The notes under the pieces were generated by a model. It was not told the origin of the DNA, made no database searches, and was given only the letters and a program-made list of their open reading frames with translations. From the NCBI GenBank assembly GCA_900553285.1, contig USCX01000071.1:1-6916 (forward strand): a stretch of DNA of 6,916 nucleotides. Direction: 5' to 3'. The DNA is from an uncultured Prevotella sp. GTDB lineage: Bacteria; Bacteroidota; Bacteroidia; Bacteroidales; Bacteroidaceae. The position numbers were made by a program, and so were the translations under genes. Shown here in pieces: positions 6,138 through 6,916 of this stretch. Each line of letters opens with the position of its first letter. Position 1 is the first letter of the stretch.

Positions 6138-6916
6138 GGCGCAATGTGATTAAAAACAGCCAGTGCCCCCAAAAGAAGCAGCAGGACGACAAACCAGACG
6201 CTCATTCCCCATCCGCGCGCCAAGGCCAGATAATGGCCGACCAAAGGCGACGACGTCAACACGTAGAGCGGGAACAGGCATTCATAGTGCTGAGGCTGGG
6301 CCGCCAGAAAGAGCGCCATGAGGAAGGATTGCGTCGACAGAAGACGGTAGTACATACGAACGCGGATCTTATCGTTGTACGACGTGCGGTTGAAGTGGAG
6401 CGCGGCCAGCATGACGTAGAAAGTGAGCGCACAGAAACTGACCGCGACGGGCAGGGGAACGCTTCCGTAATCCGGAAAGCCGAACCGCGCCAGGCCACCG
6501 AGGAAACCGAACGCCGTGTCGAAACGGTTGTTCCACGCGGCGTAGCCGCCGTAAACCCAATAAGGCAGCAAGATGCCCATCACGGCGGCCGCCCACGTCC
6601 GGAGGCCGTAAACCCGCAACCGGACAAGCATCGCGCCCCAAAGGACGGGCACGAAGTACAGCCACTGGGGGAAGAAGAAACTCCCTATGCCGAGGAAGAC
6701 AAAGGCATGAAAGACATCGGCCTCAGGGCGTGACTTCTGATAGGCCCGGAAAAGGCAGTAGTAAAGCCCCAGCGCGCAGACTGCGGGAAGCAGCGCCGTC
6801 CCCCAGCCGGCCAAGAACGGGCACGCCGCGGCAAAGGCCAGGAACCACGAACTGATAAGCCGCGAACGTATGCGCAACAGCATGAACGTATCGTTCCACC
6901 AGGCCACAAGCCACCC
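6113..6916 (-). CDS. Multi-spanning membrane protein of unknown function, N-terminus beyond window
   Basis: The frame is open from the right edge to the stop at 6113, giving at least 267 residues. The first possible start inside is a GTG at 6907 in the middle of a likely continuing sequence (GWLVAWWND), so the true start is probably outside the window. I do not recognise a named family, though the pattern recalls uncharacterised Bacteroides/Prevotella membrane proteins of somewhat greater length. Counting from the GTG, hydrophobic segments occur at about 18-33, 36-54, 66-95, 103-122, 150-171, 186-203, 209-229 and 233-252. Polar loops hold short basic clusters such as FRAYQKSRPEAD (53-64) and NDKIRVRMYYR (178-188). 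It has none of the sequence features I would expect of an ABC-3 metal permease. It is the first visible gene of the unit that ends at the ATPase gene and overlaps the YqaA-like gene by 25 nt. Confidence 0.8.
   Translation of the reverse strand, partial: GWLVAWWNDTFMLLRIRSRLISSWFLAFAAACPFLAGWGTALLPAVCALGLYYCLFRAYQKSRPEADVFHAFVFLGIGSFFFPQWLYFVPVLWGAMLVRLRVYGLRTWAAAVMGILLPYWVYGGYAAWNNRFDTAFGFLGGLARFGFPDYGSVPLPVAVSFCALTFYVMLAALHFNRTSYNDKIRVRMYYRLLSTQSFLMALFLAAQPQHYECLFPLYVLTSSPLVGHYLALARGWGMSVWFVVLLLLLGALAVFNHIAPWTPLSAF

Noticed and set aside
5683..6192. A 169-codon minus-strand frame overlapping the YqaA-like gene in another register
   Set aside because: The 5688-6137 frame carries the YqaA motifs and membrane pattern; the alternative frame gives a Gly/Arg-rich sequence without family features.
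1..6916. CRISPR array, tRNA/rRNA, insertion sequence, phage or defence-system genes
   Set aside because: I saw no regularly spaced direct repeats, RNA gene folds, transposase or integrase motifs, or defence-associated domains; gene content and base composition look uniform and chromosomal.

Overview
The window is most likely chromosomal DNA of a GC-rich member of the Bacteroidota, probably Prevotellaceae-like. Three things point there: the large membrane glycosyltransferase-like protein (former DUF2723) closely resembles those of Bacteroides and Prevotella; the promoter has a Bacteroidota-type -7 box (TACTTTTG) and no sigma70-like hexamers; and start codons mostly lack Shine-Dalgarno sequences. 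All six genes lie on the minus strand, so transcription runs from the right edge to the left edge. I see no RNA genes, insertion sequences, phage genes or CRISPR arrays.

Right part (6916 down to 4158), in order of transcription: an integral membrane protein of unknown function that runs off the window, a YqaA/DedA-type (VTT) membrane protein, a ZnuA/TroA-like metal-binding lipoprotein, and its ZnuC-like ATPase. They are tightly packed (25 nt overlap, 11 nt gap, 14 nt overlap) and look like one operon. A long hairpin with a T-tract follows, and it carries a second, mutually competing stem. The lipoprotein and ATPase are two parts of a zinc/manganese-type ABC importer, but no permease is present in the window.

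Middle and left part (4157 down to 1): a 218-nt gap holds the operon terminator and a promoter. It is followed by a 1,102-residue multi-spanning protein of the TMEM260-like / DUF2723 family (GT-C type, putative protein O-mannosyltransferase). A strong rho-independent terminator follows that gene. The next gene, a short NodB-type polysaccharide deacetylase truncated by the left edge, starts only about 14 nt beyond the T-tract. These two genes suggest envelope glycan or glycoprotein work; the right-hand operon suggests metal uptake and membrane maintenance.

Most of the window is ordinary core-genome content. The points most worth a second look are the interleaved inverted repeats at 4090-4147, the permease-less metal transporter pair next to a DedA-type protein, the substitution at the first metal-ligand position of the binding protein, and the terminator placed immediately before the deacetylase.
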